Below, piece by piece: positions 50,492 to 61,779 of a stretch of 64,000 nt of DNA (the first letter of the stretch is position 1; every line of letters starts with the position of its first letter). A program made the position numbers and the translations under genes. The notes under the pieces were generated by a model. The model was not told where the DNA came from and searched no databases. It saw only the letters and a program-made list of their open reading frames with translations. This stretch comes from Glandiceps talaboti. Lineage: Eukaryota; Hemichordata; Enteropneusta; Spengelidae. The stretch covers positions 15,898,651-15,962,650 of the forward strand of contig NC_135563.1 in NCBI RefSeq assembly GCF_964340395.1. The letters run 5' to 3'.

Positions 50492-52007
50492 TACATTTGT
50501 ATATATGCTAATACTCATGTCTTGTCATGAACATTTCTACTCAGAGTTTCTTGAAAGCAAATCCCAATTGTTTGTTGATGTCTCACCACCATTGTCAGGG
50601 GTGTACTACAATGGGCTATTGTCATTGTTGTACACCCTGATGATGCTGACGAGATATCAGCGAAAATTTGGAATTTGTTTCCAAGAAATGTTTGACTCCG
50701 TGACTAAGAATGAACCCAGAGTCCATGACCATTCATTCTTGCAATACTCAATTTATGTCATTCGACAGAATTGTTCATATTTTCTTACCTTTTTCTACCA
50801 AAGTATTGTGTTGCTTCCAATGTGATATTAGATTTTAGCTATTTGTATCTATTTGCATCACAATACTTTCAACCAATTTTGTTTTCTCTTCGACTTCTGG
50901 CAAATAAATATGTACTAAGAACCAAACAATTATCAAGTGTATTTTGTTTGTGGGTACATGTCATGTTTTTAGAATAGATTTGCATAGGCACAAATTTGCA
51001 TCACAATACTTTCAACCAATCAATGATCAAGCATGTCTTGTTTGCTAGGTACATGACACATTTTTCGAATAAATTTGCATAGTAAAAATTTACATCATGC
51101 TATAAATTACCAAAACAAAGCCAACCACATTAATATTTCAAATAGTAATATGTTCATCAGGAATGTAAAACAAGTATTTGATGTGTGAAGCCGCCTTCCC
51201 CATGTACACATCTCATAGCCTAGATTCTTGTCTATATTGTTACCCATTTTCTAAAAAATGAATTTTAAAAAACTTATCATTTTCAAAGTAAACGATCTTG
51301 AAAAGAAATTTCTAAATTGGAATACAACATATACCATGTACTGTAAAAGAAAGTGACAATATTGTCCTGTCCATTAACAATTTGGCTTTCTTATAAAATA
51401 CATTAATTAGACCGCAAGTGAATCTTAATTAATACAATCTGGTCAAATTGATCGGAATATTACAGTATAGTAAGCTACATTTATTTGGCAGCACACCCCT
51501 TCCCCATCATTTCAAAGTATAAATCATATTTTCCATAGTTGTGTATAGCAACCATAGTGTGCAATGGTTACCTGTGTAAACATTTCTTCATCAAATACTG
51601 AACAATAGCCACATGGATGACAAATGGGTAATATTATTTTGGATGTATTAAATCCTTAAAAGTTAATGACGTCATCCTTAGAGTTTCCCTGCTTTAGAGC
51701 CTTCTTTACCAAGACTACTATTGCTAACAACATACAATGTACTAACAGAAGAACTCATGCTATGATGACGGCACAATTTATCTGATTAATTCTGCAGTTC
51801 TGAGAAAAGACATCAAATCCTACATTTCACAGCTGTGCAACAGGAAGGGAAACTGCTAAGTCAGTGTAGGATACCCCACTCTGATTATTCATCTGGATTA
51901 AACCAAGTAGTTGCTGAGATGAGAGATAAAAGAAAAACTGACTTTGTATGTATGCAGTGTAACAAACAACAGTTAACTGCACTTTTCTGTTATCTCTGTT
52001 CTGATTA

Positions 52008-52679
52008 ATGTCCAGGACGAGTTTTAAATAAGTCTTTCATCTGGACATATGGGTAATGTCCAGGATGAGTTTCAAATAAGTCTCTCATCTGTACATATGG
52101 GTAATGTCCAGGACGAGTTTCACAGAAATCTCTCATCTGTACATATGGGTAATGTCCATGATGAGTTTCAAATAAGGCTCTCATCAGGACATATGGGTAA
52201 TGTCCAGGACGAGTTTCAAATAAGTCTTTCATCTGGACATATGGGTGATGTCCAGGATGAGTTTCAAATAAGTCTCGCATCTGTACATACGGGTGATGTC
52301 CAGGATGAGTTTCAAATAAGTCTTTCATCTGGACATATGGGTAATGTCCAGGATGAGTTTCAAATAAGGCTCTCATCTGTACATATGGGTAATGTCCAGG
52401 ACGAGTTTCAAATAAGTATCGCATCTGTACATACGGGTGATGTCCAGGATGAGTTTCAAATAAGTCTCGCATCTGGACATATGGGTAATGTCCAGGATGA
52501 GTTTCAAATAAGCCTCTCATCTGTACATATGGGTAATGTCCAGGACGAGTTTCAAATAAGTCTTTCATCTGGACATATGGGTAATGTCCAGGATGAGTTT
52601 CAAATAAGTCTCGCATCTGGACATATGGGTAATGTCCAGGACGAGTTTCAAAGAAATCTCTCATCTATACATATGCTGA
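52008..52679. repeat. 48-bp minisatellite, 14 units without indels
   Basis: TCCAGGAYGAG recurs at 52011 and then every 48 bp exactly up to 52635 (one unit has TCCATGATGAG). The unit includes AATAAGTCTCTCATCTGGAC and ATATGGGTAATG. Because 48 is a multiple of three, both strands are open: plus gives a 16-residue repeat around MGNVQDEFQISLSS, minus gives one around ETRPGHYPYVQMRDLF. Base changes fall at positions that alter residues on both strands, and there is no splice context, so coding is not supported. Confidence 0.95.
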
Positions 52680-53139
52680 GTCATATAGGTAATATTAAGA
52701 AAACCCAATATATCGTATGATGTATGAATGTTTTCAATGTCATCATGAAAACAATTATCAAGTGTACATACATGTATAGTAAAAGTGCAAGTAATAGGGT
52801 GAACTTCACTTGAAGTGTAGGAGAGATTACACTCTAGATTAAAATTAAAGGCTTTCATATGTACATGTAATACAGATAATCACAAAAACGCCTTAAGATT
52901 AAAATCTTATGATTTGTAACTGTTTTGAATGTCATTGTGAAAACCATTATATCAAGTGTACATATAGTAAGTGTAAGTAATATCTTGAAGGGCAGGAGGG
53001 CAGATGTAACTCTTGATAAACAATGTCACATTACTTAGTGAATCATTGTTTAGTCCATATGACATGAAATGCATAATTTTTGTGTTATCTCCAGTATAGA
53101 GTAGGACATACTAGAGTGTTTTGGGACAAAATGTTAATA

Positions 53140-53290
53140 GCTCATGCAGCGGCCGCCTAGCAGCTCAATAATTAGTACGCATGCGCTTCCTATATACAAT
53201 GCGATGTTTTTGTGGTGGTTTTACCCAAGGATGCATTGCAGCACAATGACTATGCATGCACGTTCGTTCTACATACAATGCACATTCTCC
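53140..53290. promoter_or_regulatory. CpG cluster with GCGGCCGC and an NRF1-like palindrome
   Basis: In otherwise CpG-poor sequence this 150-bp stretch has GCGGCCGCC, ACGCATGCGC (NRF1-like), TGCGATG and CACGTTCGTT in close succession. That is the only such cluster in the upstream half. It may mark a promoter or enhancer. It lies about 4.1 kb upstream of the putative microexon in RBM41 direction. No TATA box or initiator was identified, so the call is weak. Confidence 0.25.
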
Positions 53291-54276
53291 ACATGGAGGG
53301 CACTATCTACAATATCATCATGAGGCAGCTGGTCACAAATGAACCTACCCTGCACGAGATTATGAGCTTTGCCTAGTTATGATATTAAATATGGCAGTCA
53401 TGGAGAATTGTGTCATGCAAGTGTAACGATCCCTATAAGTCAGCATTTTGATAGGATACGTTGTTTGATATTCCACAGGGATGGAATGTGACATGATATT
53501 CTAATTTCTACAACAAAGTAAGATGTATCTTAGGACTACATGCTAATAATTATGATAGTCGAGATATGTGACATGAAATTCTAATTCCAACCACATGGAG
53601 ATCATTTTACCAGGAATGTGTAGCTAATTTTAAAAGTATCATGTAAAACTGGAAAAGTAGGCAGTGGTACCTACAATGGAGACCCATGCATTTGCACAAG
53701 AATAGAAATATAGTGATTCAATTAGTGAAAGAATTTTAAAACATAAATTCCTGAAAAAGCAGCTGGCAGGAAATCATGGTTGTTTTTGCCCGCTACCTGT
53801 GACACTTACTACAGCACTGTTTTACTCAACATGCATTTATGACTTCAGTTTTACCAAATATGTCATAACAGCAGCAGTAACTTTGTATTCAATTTAAAAC
53901 AAACTTATTTATAATGAAGACAGGTATAATATTTATCTATATAAATTTCTTTTCTAAAGTCAGTAACTGAATATACTGTCTGTAAAAATGAACAAAAATT
54001 GAAGAATTATTTATTAAATTCTTCTATCAGTCATTTTTGTTATTTATTAATGAGTTGCTCATATTAACAAGTGGATAAATATGTCCAATAGAAATTGTCC
54101 CAAAACTGCTTTAACTCTCATATGTACATATTGCAAAAAAAAGTTTTTGTTTGTGCCTATGTTAGTAAACTGAGACCTCAATTACCAGAGTAGTCTCTGA
54201 TGCAAAACCCAACCAAACATTTACTATGCATAATTGTTTGCATCTGTTGTAAACATTGTTATCTATTTCATTTATT

Positions 54277-54432
54277 CAACCCAACCAACCCAACCCAACC
54301 TAACCCAACCCCACCCCACCCCACCCCACCCCACCCCACCAAACCCAACCCAACACAACACAACACAACACAACACAACGCTATGCAATGCAATGCAACA
54401 CAACGAAACGCAACGCAACGCAACGCAACGCA
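54277..54432. repeat. Pentanucleotide microsatellite with changing motif
   Basis: A run of 5-bp units that changes in blocks: CCCAA/CCAAC, then CCCCA, then CCCAA, CACAA, TGCAA and finally CGCAA. It is bounded by ordinary AT-rich sequence. Two overlapping plus-strand frames of 84-85 codons cross it and are meaningless. Confidence 0.93.
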
Positions 54433-55009
54433 AAACAAGCTATGGAAACTGTTTTAAGGTTGCCATCCGCAATAGAATAAGGAGATAAATAGAGGAAGAC
54501 CATTTGTAATAATTAAGTTTTCCTAAAACAGACAATATTATTATAGGTTCAGAGAGGTTAAGCTACATGATAAATCGTAACCTCAACTCAACCTGTTAGT
54601 GTTTAGTGATGTATAAACAAAGCTACATGTAAAGATAACCATCTTTATGTCTATTTTTTTACTTTTAAAGAGATCTTAATTAGCTTGCTAATCTGATGGA
54701 ACCTTAATGGACCAAAGGGACTAAAACGACCTCAATTTGCTAAATGAACTAGAAACAAATTATGTTGATGAACCAGAAAGACATTGATTTATCAGATGAA
54801 CTAAATAAACAATTAAGCTCTCTCTACATATGCCCCTTAATGTTTTGCATGCTTATCAAAGTCAATTATGGTTTCTGTTGTTTCTTTATAAGCTTTCTTT
54901 AAATGCCAATGCCAGATTAGGATTATTTCAGTATGAAATACAGCTATCTGGCAGAGCTCAGTAATAAGACGGTCCTGGACTCAAGAATGACTGTATGTTG
55001 TTCCACTGA

Positions 55010-55385
55010 TAATAATAACAATAATAATTTATAATAATGTTTATGTTTATTTAGTGCTTTCCCACGCTGTGTTCAAAACTCTACAAATTATTACCCCTAC
55101 CACGAATCTATAGCGGCGCAACAGCCCTTTATACTTCCTCAACTCCCTGGGGAGCATACAATCTATGGCAGCCTCTGTAAGTACATAGGATGAAGAATTC
55201 ACATTGCACCCTCTATCCTACCAGGCACCAAATTATATAACTCGGTTGACATGGTACAAATCTTGCCCAGGGACTTTAACCATTCAGAAACAAACAGCAG
55301 TGATGAGGCTTGAACATGCAACCTGCAGATTCCAAGCTGACCACACTAAACATTCAACCATCATGGCTCAATGTATTAAAGATAT
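55010..55385 (-). mobile_element. tRNA-headed SINE
   Basis: On the minus strand a head at 55366-55300 reads ATGGTTGAATGTTTAGTGTG, TTGGAATCTGCAGGTTG and TGTTCAAGCCTCA. This resembles the A box, anticodon arm and B box (GTTCAAGCC) of a Ser/Leu-type tRNA. The body contains CCTGGTAGGATAGAGGGTGC and CCCCAGGGAGTTGAGGAAG. The tail ends in an ATT/ATA-type simple repeat at 55010-55040. Length is about 375 bp. The 73-codon plus frame over it is a shadow. Confidence 0.65.
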
Positions 55386-55617
55386 TAGTAATCTAAGACC
55401 ATGGGATCTAAACATTGGGGTTTAAGCTTTCAAAATATTTATGTAGAAATTTGAGTCATCCTTGGTTCATTTAATGTTCTTGGACATTTGAAATGTATAC
55501 TTCATAGAGGAGCGACTCAAGTCAGAATCATACTGTAACATTTCATGGAGGAGACAAGCCATTCTTGAAATATCAACACATTTGTCATTAGTCAGTCAGT
55601 CTTCTGAAATGTAACTG

Positions 55618-56030
55618 ATCAAATATTTGTTTAAATATTAATATTGTCCAGGTACAACTTAATAAGCAAATTGCTATGAAGCATATACTTTATACAAAAG
55701 AAAATGTCGAAACATTAACATATTAATACTGATCAAATATTCATAAAAATATTAATATCATCCCAGTACAACTTAATGAGCAAATTACTATGAATTATAC
55801 CCTTCATACAAAAGAAAAAGTCATTGACAAAACATTAACATATTAATTATTAGGCTTAAGATGTATAACGTATAACTGATCAAATATTCTTTATAATATT
55901 AATATTGACCCAGTACAACGTAATGAGCAAATTGCTATGAACCATATACTTCATAGAAAAGAGAAAGTCACTGTTGAAATATTAATATGACATGATGTAT
56001 AACTTATAAATGAACAGATATTCATAAAAA
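55618..56030. repeat. Tandem repeat of 114-147 bp, about three units
   Basis: Each unit starts ATCAAATATTC, passes through CAGTACAACTTAATGAGCAA and CATACAAAAGAAAAAGTC, and ends near ACATTAACATATTAAT. Unit starts are near 55618, 55732 and 55878, with a truncated fourth at about 56012. Later units carry an extra segment (ATGTATAACGTATAACTG-like). Confidence 0.85.
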
Positions 56031-57351
56031 TTAAGATAATCTGCTAATCTGCATAGTAAAAGAAATAAAACATCAACTTCTAATTTTTATATTTTAAGAA
56101 AAAACACCTTGAAAACAATTGGCAATTGTTATTAGTAATTGGTTTTCCAAATCTGATTGATCTTTTCCGACATCAGTTTTGTATAATGATGTTGTGAAGA
56201 AGTGTCCTTATTGCCTCATAAAATCACTGGATTGGAAAATGAAACGGCAATATATTCATATAAATTATTTAAGAACAATTTTTTAACACCCAAAGACAAG
56301 TAAAACAAGTAAACCATTTTCCAACTTTTCACTTTCAACTTTTCAACAACCATGATATATGAAATAGTGCATCATAACTTTTAATTTCAATCGCTACCAA
56401 AATCTTTCTGTTATCTCATGTATATTTCATGTAAAACATATTCACCATCTCAACCAGTGAGGGCGCTGTGGCTGCATTGAAAGATATAATTTTGTTTATA
56501 GTAAACTTGTATTTGGAAGATGAAGTTGGTAGTTTTGCAGTCTTGAACTGAACCCAATTTAGTATCAACACTAAGGTTCCATTAATAAAGTCACTTACTC
56601 TATACTTAGTTCAGATACATATTTCTGTGTTTTTCATTGTAATTTTTCAACCACAGGAATGTATCACCATCACTTTCACTTCACCCTGTGCACTTTATTT
56701 GCAACAAATGTCAACTACTTAAACCTTTATTTCTGCTTTTAATGTATACATTAACCTCCACATCCCTTGAAAATGGAACATCGATACCTTCTGCATTTCA
56801 AATCATCGGGACAAATTTCCATTGCACTTTCCTTGACGCCTTTCTATATACATATACATATACCAGCATCTATCATCTAAAGATAAAGTTGACCTAATTT
56901 TTGGAATACGTTAACACAGTCAGACTTTAATCGTAACAACACATCAGTACAATTCAGAATATTGACAGATCACAGCTTTGTACCCTAGGGATAGTGACCT
57001 TAGGTTCAACTACTGATGGAAGTTAATATGTCATCAGAGACATTGTATAAACTTCATCTGGTTTTGACATTTTGATGGATATTGTTGCAGTGTACACTCT
57101 ATGTCACAGTTTGGTTCAAGGGCCCACATTTCAGGTATATTACAAAAGGCATGTCACTTTTCAATAAACCTATTGGCATTATACACCGTTACAAAACTGT
57201 CTGTGTTGTGAAATTCCCAGCTGAAGCAGCATAGGTTATAATTCTCATCTGGAACCTTAGAGGTATACATGTACTTTACTGTAAACATCTTAGAAATTTA
57301 ACATAAAACATTTAGAAATTGGTTTCTATTTGTGCTACATCTATACCGTAC

Positions 57352-57388
57352 CTGTATACAGATGTCTGTCGCAGTGTCAGCAGTTTGT
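57352..57388 (-). CDS. Tentative upstream RBM41 exon (37 nt)
   Basis: A good polypyrimidine acceptor (CTCCATTGATAAATTTTTCTCAG) precedes 57388, and donor ACAG|GTACGG follows 57352. The 37 nt read as split codon, KLLTLRQTSVY, split codon. This is weakly reminiscent of the LLQHQLDTSV segment near the N terminus of vertebrate RBM41, and it lies in the right order upstream on the same strand. The exon ends with two bases, so at least one more exon (starting with one base and carrying the conserved MYKPF-like segment) would be needed between here and 49.07 kb. I did not find it. A chance splice-site pair is a real alternative. Confidence 0.18.
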
Positions 57389-57740
57389 CTGAGAAAAATT
57401 TATCAATGGAGAAGAGAAATAAATAGAAATCCTTTTTCAATATATGAGACAGGATGAGACAAGATGTGGCCTCAATTGTGAAATACATGTATGCTGTTAC
57501 TGGTAAAGATATTTCCATAATTACCTTTCTCACATCATATAGACAAGCAGAGTGATATCTATATTCAAACCTTGACTACTAAATTATTGACATCTGACTA
57601 TTGAGACCAAATACACTCTTAATGAAACTATACCTCACAGATTGTCACACGTCAAATATTTCTGGTAAAGCTTCAAAAAAGTCAAAAATGGAAATTATAA
57701 CAAAAATCTGAAATTATCAAAAGTAAATATAAGAATTGGT

Positions 57741-57758
57741 AAAAAAAAAAAAAAAAAA
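57741..57758. repeat. Poly-A tract
   Basis: Eighteen consecutive A. It could be the tail of an old retro-inserted sequence, but no body is recognisable beside it. Confidence 0.85.
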
Positions 57759-58109
57759 TCATGATGAACCATAATATGATGGATAGAGTTCTAGGAACAT
57801 ACTGCGTGGACATTTAGATTTGAATTAAAATTACGCATTAGAAGTGATAAATTATTTCAGTATAGTTGGTCATCATTAATATGTACAAATGAACTTTACA
57901 AGTTCACTGTTGTGTAATAATGTACGAGGATGGGGGAGGGGGAGAGGGTATGCGTTATTCACACTAACTAATACTGAAGCCATTGAGGGACAGCCCTCAA
58001 TGGACTTCTTAGGAAATAAGCTCTTGTAAGTTGTATGCTTATTTATACAGAAATATCCAGTATAAATAAAGATATTGTTAGGTACATGTTATATCATAGA
58101 CCCTATTAC

Positions 58110-58445
58110 AAGTATAGGATATTTAGATGTTATTCCCTGCTATTTCTCTTTGTCCAGCCAAGTGACCTAAGGGGTGTCTATTGACTTGTAATGACAATCC
58201 TTAGGTCATAAGTATTTTCAGGTTGAATGAAGAAAAATATTGGAGAATAACATCATTTACCAGTGTCAGTAATATCAAAGAAAAATTGGGGAAAGTAATG
58301 GTAATTTTGAACATTTTGACTAATATTTCGAACTCAGCAGAACCAGTGAGGTAGACATAGCACTTGTCATGACATAGAATGACCACAGTATATATTCCAT
58401 TTTTTTGTTCTAAATGGCTCGTGCATAGTATATAAATGGTTATAT
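58110..58445 (+). mobile_element. Foldback element family A, copy A5
   Basis: The left arm begins TTTAGATGTTATTCCCTGCT. The right arm ends GAATGAAGAAAAATATTGG and AGAATAACATC. The body includes CAAAGAAAAATTGGGGAAAG, GAACTCAGCAGAACCAGTGA, CATGACATAGAATGACCA and TGGCTCGTGCATA, matching A2 inverted. The 86-codon minus frame here is element-internal. Confidence 0.8.
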
Positions 58446-59388
58446 ACACAATTATACACATCCATTCATCACTTTTATTTGTTGAGTGTTACACACCAGT
58501 TGAAACACAACTCACAATGTTAGGTTTGCCAAGCACTGGATTTTACATATTAAAGTCTCATGTGTCATTTGTGGCAAATGCACAGAACACTGGGATTCAT
58601 GGTCACTGAATCTTTCAATTTAAATGTTAAGAACAAAATCTATCAGATTACTGGGTAATTTTTTTTTCTGAAAGCCAAAAATCTAAAACAAAATTGGTTC
58701 ACAATCCATACCACAATATTAATATTCAATTATTCAATACACAATTATTCAAATCTAAATTTCAATAATTTCCAAATGTAAACATTCCACTGTGGGAAGG
58801 ACCCCCACTTCGACCCCACCCCTGACATGCATTTTAAAGTGACTTGGATGATTGATGCATTTCACCATGGCTTTCTAAGCAACATGGGAAATAAGGAAAC
58901 AAATCAGTACAAGAGAACAGCTCACATCAGGATATACCTTGGGATTATACCTGATACTTGAAGAAAAAATACATGAAAATTATGAATTTTAATGTCAAAC
59001 TCTTGTTTGTAAGTGCCCCAAAACATATGGAAGATGAGCAACACACAACCACTGCTGCACATTAAAGTACTTATTAACTGTACTTCAAGTTTGACAGTCA
59101 CATTAATGTGCTGACATTGTATGTTTGTATCAGGCCAAAATCATGTTATGTTTTTAATACAGGTTTAATCCATAAAACCCATGACAACAGAAACAAGGAC
59201 TTATGAATAAATTTGCTAATTAGATTTCTCAACTTCTACAAGGCTCAAGATTCCCATGTATGTCATAAATGATGTATTCACTAGATACCTTTCGTAGACC
59301 CCATTAATAGGGTTGTCTTTTTTGTAAAGAAAAAACACACCTCAATTTACACAGTATTATGTTCTTTCCATGGCAATTTATACCTATC

Positions 59389-59739
59389 TTAAAGCTGCAA
59401 CAGCTGCACCTGGAACATTTTAAAAAATATTTTGTTAGGTACAATAACCTAGTTTTAATATTGTACACCCTGAATAGTATAACATCCCCTATGATAAAGG
59501 TATTCTATAGCTGTTTACACAATAAGATCAAATTCAGTTTTGGGTCCGCACGTAAAAATCAGCGTCCTCAACAGGGATCAAGATTTCAACCTGTTTTTGT
59601 ACCGTTCACGGATAACATGAACCACTGGTTAATATGTACAGTGTCTATAAACTATTGGTATTTTAACAATTTTCAGTGAATATATTGATGGTTGTCTGAT
59701 CAAAAAATGATACTCCAGATACAACTTGTACAGTTTTAA
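59389..59739 (+). mobile_element. MITE family B, copy B4
   Basis: It starts TTAAAGCTGCAACAGCTGCA and ends ACTCCAGATACAACTTGTAC plus AGTTTTAA, with TTAA at both ends. The interior has TTTTGGGTCCGCACGTAAAA and TTTTAACAATTTTCAGTGAA. The 106-codon plus frame crossing it is element-derived. Confidence 0.8.
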
Positions 59740-59850
59740 AGTGAAAATTCAAAACCTAGCTTTGGCTTAGATTCAAACTTGTCACTACACTACCTACATG
59801 TAATATTGACCACTACATGTATTTTTATATTAGTAAAATATAATATGGCA

Positions 59851-59932
59851 TAGTAAATGACCAATTTCTAGTGAACATATTGTTTGGTTATATGATAAAA
59901 AAAAAATGTTCCATGTGCAGCTAATGCACTGA
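59851..59932 (+). mobile_element. MITE family B, 3' end fragment (B5)
   Basis: It matches only the right end: ATTTCTAGTGAACATATTGT, GGTTATATGATAAAAAA and GTTCCATGTGCAGCTAATGC. It lies 110 bp beyond B4. Confidence 0.55.
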
Positions 59933-61429
59933 GGTTCAGCAATACTTGAGATTTTTAAAAATTTCATATAATAAAAAAACACACCATTTTATGAAACCAC
60001 TAGTGAAAACTAGAGACAGAATGCAGTATTCAGGGACTAAACTGTTAAGTAACTGAGTGCTTTATCTATCTATACTTCTTACTTGTGAGATAAAATAAAC
60101 ACACACAAATCACTAATACATGCAATAGTGATCATCAAATGGGGTCAAAGGTTAGCAAATGCTTCCGTTTACTATCAAAGTAGTCTGAAACATATCTTTA
60201 CAATGACTACCTTTTAGTGACTGATACTTTATTAAGAACAATTGTACTAAAAAGTTTTTTAATCACAATTTTTTTAAAAATGAAATTCCTCTTAAACTTT
60301 TCTAAATGTCAAAGCAGGACCCTGTAACTTGTCATCCTATTAATTTGGAAATGACAGGCAATTTCCTACTTTACCAATTTAGATACAACTTTCATCCACT
60401 GTGAGATCTGTTTATCTGGGGCCTGTCAATCAAATAATCTGATAGTATTGATGGAACTTTTAGACTGATTGGAAAAAAACTTGTTGGCTTACTCCTGCAA
60501 ATGGAATGTCTTTAGAGATAAATTCTCTTCTTTGTTGTTCCGACGATGTCATCACGACGCCCTTATTTGGGGGGAAAGCAACACTGATCGCACATACTGA
60601 CTAAACCTAATGGCAGCAGATATATTCTATCGACACTGTGATGTACTAACAAAGTAGAAAATGCTTCTGGAAGAGTCTTGGTGATGTTAGTAGCCTACTT
60701 CTTTGAAGATCTAAACAGTAACTCAAGTTTGGTTTTTAAAAAGCTGTTACTGTAATATCAGACCGTAAGATGCAATGATGTCATTCAGACCAATTGGTCT
60801 TCTTTTTATAATGGGTGTTGGCTGATAGGTGTTGCACAACACATCACATCTTAAAGACTACAGTAACTGTTACAGGAATATATTATTAGTGAAAAAACAT
60901 TTAGTCTGTATGTGACATATAGAAATAACCTAAATCATACATCACACAAATTGGAGGACTGTCTGAACAGCAACACAAGTTCACTTAATAGCTATTCTTT
61001 ATACAATAACACTGCTTTGAGCAAAAGTCTGTTCTAAAATAAATACAGATCACTAATTTAGATAAAAACAGAAATCATCAATGCTTTAACATTTATTTAT
61101 AGTCAATTAAGCAAAAAATATTCATCAATGTTATAATGGCAATCATGCCACACAACATATAAATGCATGAAGTAAGAAAGTCATTACCACTGTCACAAGA
61201 TTGTATCAAGAATAAAATGTAGGTGAGGTTGCAGTAAAGAAAGAAGTGTTATTTGAAGCAATGTGTGCTTGACACTCACTGATTGCTTACCATTCAGATA
61301 TCAATATGTTAAGGTTACTTCAAGATATTCTGAGGTAATCAACTTTTTTTTCTATCAGTTGGCATGGTAGGTTTTTTTCTAGAAAGCTTTTGTTAACTCT
61401 ATGGTATGTGGAGATTACCGAACTATGCA

Positions 61430-61510
61430 CTACTACAACTCTACAACTACAGAAAAACAAAGATGCATTTGCTTGAACGAGGTGAGCTAAAGAACAACTT
61501 CAGGCAAAGA
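61430..61510 (+). repeat. Interspersed repeat family D, copy 3
   Basis: ACTACAGAAAAACAAAGATG, CATTTGCTTGAACGAGGTGA and GCTAAAGAACAAC resemble the other D copies. Confidence 0.5.
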
Positions 61511-61779
61511 GAAAATTATAGTCTGAGTGGCAAGGCTGAAATATTGAAAAAAAATTGCCCGACTTGAAGTTTTTGGCAGTATATTTGAAATTTTGGCAGT
61601 ATATTTGGTTAGAGTAACATCAGGGCCTTCAGAAAACTGATGTTGCCCCTCTGGATTCTCTTGCGCAAACTCACAGGAGACGGTTTCTATGGTAACATTG
61701 ACATTATTTTGAAGGATGCTAAAACATTAAAAATGTCATATCTCGCGACCCAGAAATGATATAATCATGATTACAGTAT

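Noticed and set aside
50433-50825. 130-codon plus frame starting in the CA repeat, and an open minus frame of about 63 codons across it
   Set aside because: The start is microsatellite-derived. The opposite frame (FADISSASSGCTTMT) is also open, and neither has a recognisable domain.
52005-52720. 219- and 223-codon frames on opposite strands
   Set aside because: Both come from the 48-bp array, whose period is a multiple of three. Neither shows codon-level constraint by eye.
57926-57948. G-rich run GATGGGGGAGGGGGAGAGGG as a G-quadruplex
   Set aside because: Only three runs of three or more G are present, so a standard four-run quadruplex is not supported.
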